Part shown: one piece after another, positions 8,841-8,967 of the stretch
Position numbering within the stretch: the stretch's first letter is position 1
Layout: every line of letters starts with the position of its first letter
DNA from: Spartobacteria bacterium
GTDB lineage: Bacteria; Verrucomicrobiota; Verrucomicrobiia; Chthoniobacterales; Chthoniobacteraceae
DNA: 8,967 bases
Reading direction: 5' to 3'
Assembly (NCBI GenBank): GCA_025350985.1
Contig: JANXWU010000497.1
Coordinates: forward strand, 1-8,967
Position numbers and translations under genes: made by a program
Notes under the pieces: model-generated
The model's input: the letters and a program-made list of their open reading frames with translations, nothing else
Databases searched by the model: none
Told to the model about the DNA's origin: nothing

Positions 8841-8879
8841 AAATATCCGGCGCAGGCATCTTTAAGCGACGCATGCGCC
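8841..8879 (-). terminator. Candidate intrinsic terminator for the upstream minus-strand gene
   Basis: On the minus strand, GGCGCA (reading from 8879) pairs with TGCGCC (ending at 8849), with further partial pairing inside. The T-rich stretch ATATTTTTTTT follows (about 8846-8836 on the plus numbering). It lies 40 bp after the stop codon at 8919-8921, the right place to end that gene before lpxK. The six-base gap between stem and T-run lowers confidence. The T-run overlaps the outer end of the inverted repeat. Confidence 0.4.
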
Positions 8880-8918
8880 CTTGTTGTCGGCGCTGGTGAT
8901 GAGCATGTGCAACGGAGA

Positions 8919-8967
8919 TTATCCGGCGGCTTTGGCCATGGCTTCGGCAACTTTTTTCGGTGACTGG
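8919..8967 (-). CDS. C-terminal end of an unidentified protein (partial, cut by window edge)
   Basis: On the minus strand the last 48 bases read QSPKKVAEAMAKAAG followed by TAA. The lysine- and alanine-rich helical ending looks like a real protein C-terminus, and a terminator-like hairpin follows it. The orientation is the same as lpxK, so it may belong to the same region of envelope genes, but 15 residues are too few to identify it. The opposite strand has a competing open reading from ATG 8899 or 8938 that runs off the edge (ending ASATFFGDW), so the strand call is not secure. Confidence 0.4.
   Translation of the reverse strand, partial: QSPKKVAEAMAKAAG

Noticed and set aside
8450..8899. 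149-codon plus-strand open frame covering the lpxK 5' end and the repeat
   Set aside because: It crosses the lpxK start region antisense and runs through the inverted repeat; the composition is that of shadow translation.
8862..8906. 14-codon minus-strand mini-ORF (MLITSADNKGACVA) after the partial gene's stop
   Set aside because: It is very short, has no ribosome binding site and overlaps the terminator-like hairpin; chance is the best explanation.

Overview
The window looks like a chromosomal segment of a GC-rich, Gram-negative bacterium, most likely a member of the Verrucomicrobiota or a close PVC relative. The Gram-negative call rests on a lipid A kinase gene (lpxK). The phylum is an inference from the character of the RpoC, S2, EF-Ts and LpxK proteins, the near absence of Shine-Dalgarno sequences, and the intergenic repeats; I could not run a search to confirm it. 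I see no rRNA, tRNA, CRISPR array or transposase.

Layout. (1) 3-2987 (+) is the C-terminal 70% or so of rpoC, cut by the window start. (2) 3042-3770 (+) is rpsB and 3872-4495 (+) is tsf. The three form a transcription/translation block, with hairpin-like spacers after rpoC and between rpsB and tsf. (3) 4633-6801 (+) is recQ, a complete DNA helicase with an extra C-terminal helix-turn-helix-like domain. (4) 6836-7075 and 7080-7520 (+) form a small toxin-antitoxin operon, with a Phd/YefM-family antitoxin and a PIN-domain VapC-like toxin. A perfect 10+10 bp inverted repeat directly abuts the antitoxin ATG. (5) 7541-8719 (-) is lpxK, convergent with the toxin gene and only 20 bp from it. (6) 8720-8918 is noncoding. 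It holds a long imperfect inverted repeat built from GCGGAG-like units and a hairpin plus T-tract that reads as a terminator on the minus strand. (7) 8919-8967 (-) is probably the last 15 codons of another minus-strand gene.

How the genes relate. RpoC, S2 and EF-Ts are core gene-expression proteins, here adjacent in an order that differs from the E. coli arrangements (rpoBC and rpsB-tsf are separate there). RecQ is a genome-maintenance helicase that follows with its own spacer. The toxin-antitoxin pair is self-contained, with its own apparent operator, and sits like an accessory insertion between recQ and the oppositely oriented envelope gene lpxK.

The best candidates for something undescribed are regulatory rather than enzymatic: the antitoxin operator with no room for a leader or ribosome binding site, and the two intergenic inverted repeats. 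No novel multi-gene system is convincingly visible.
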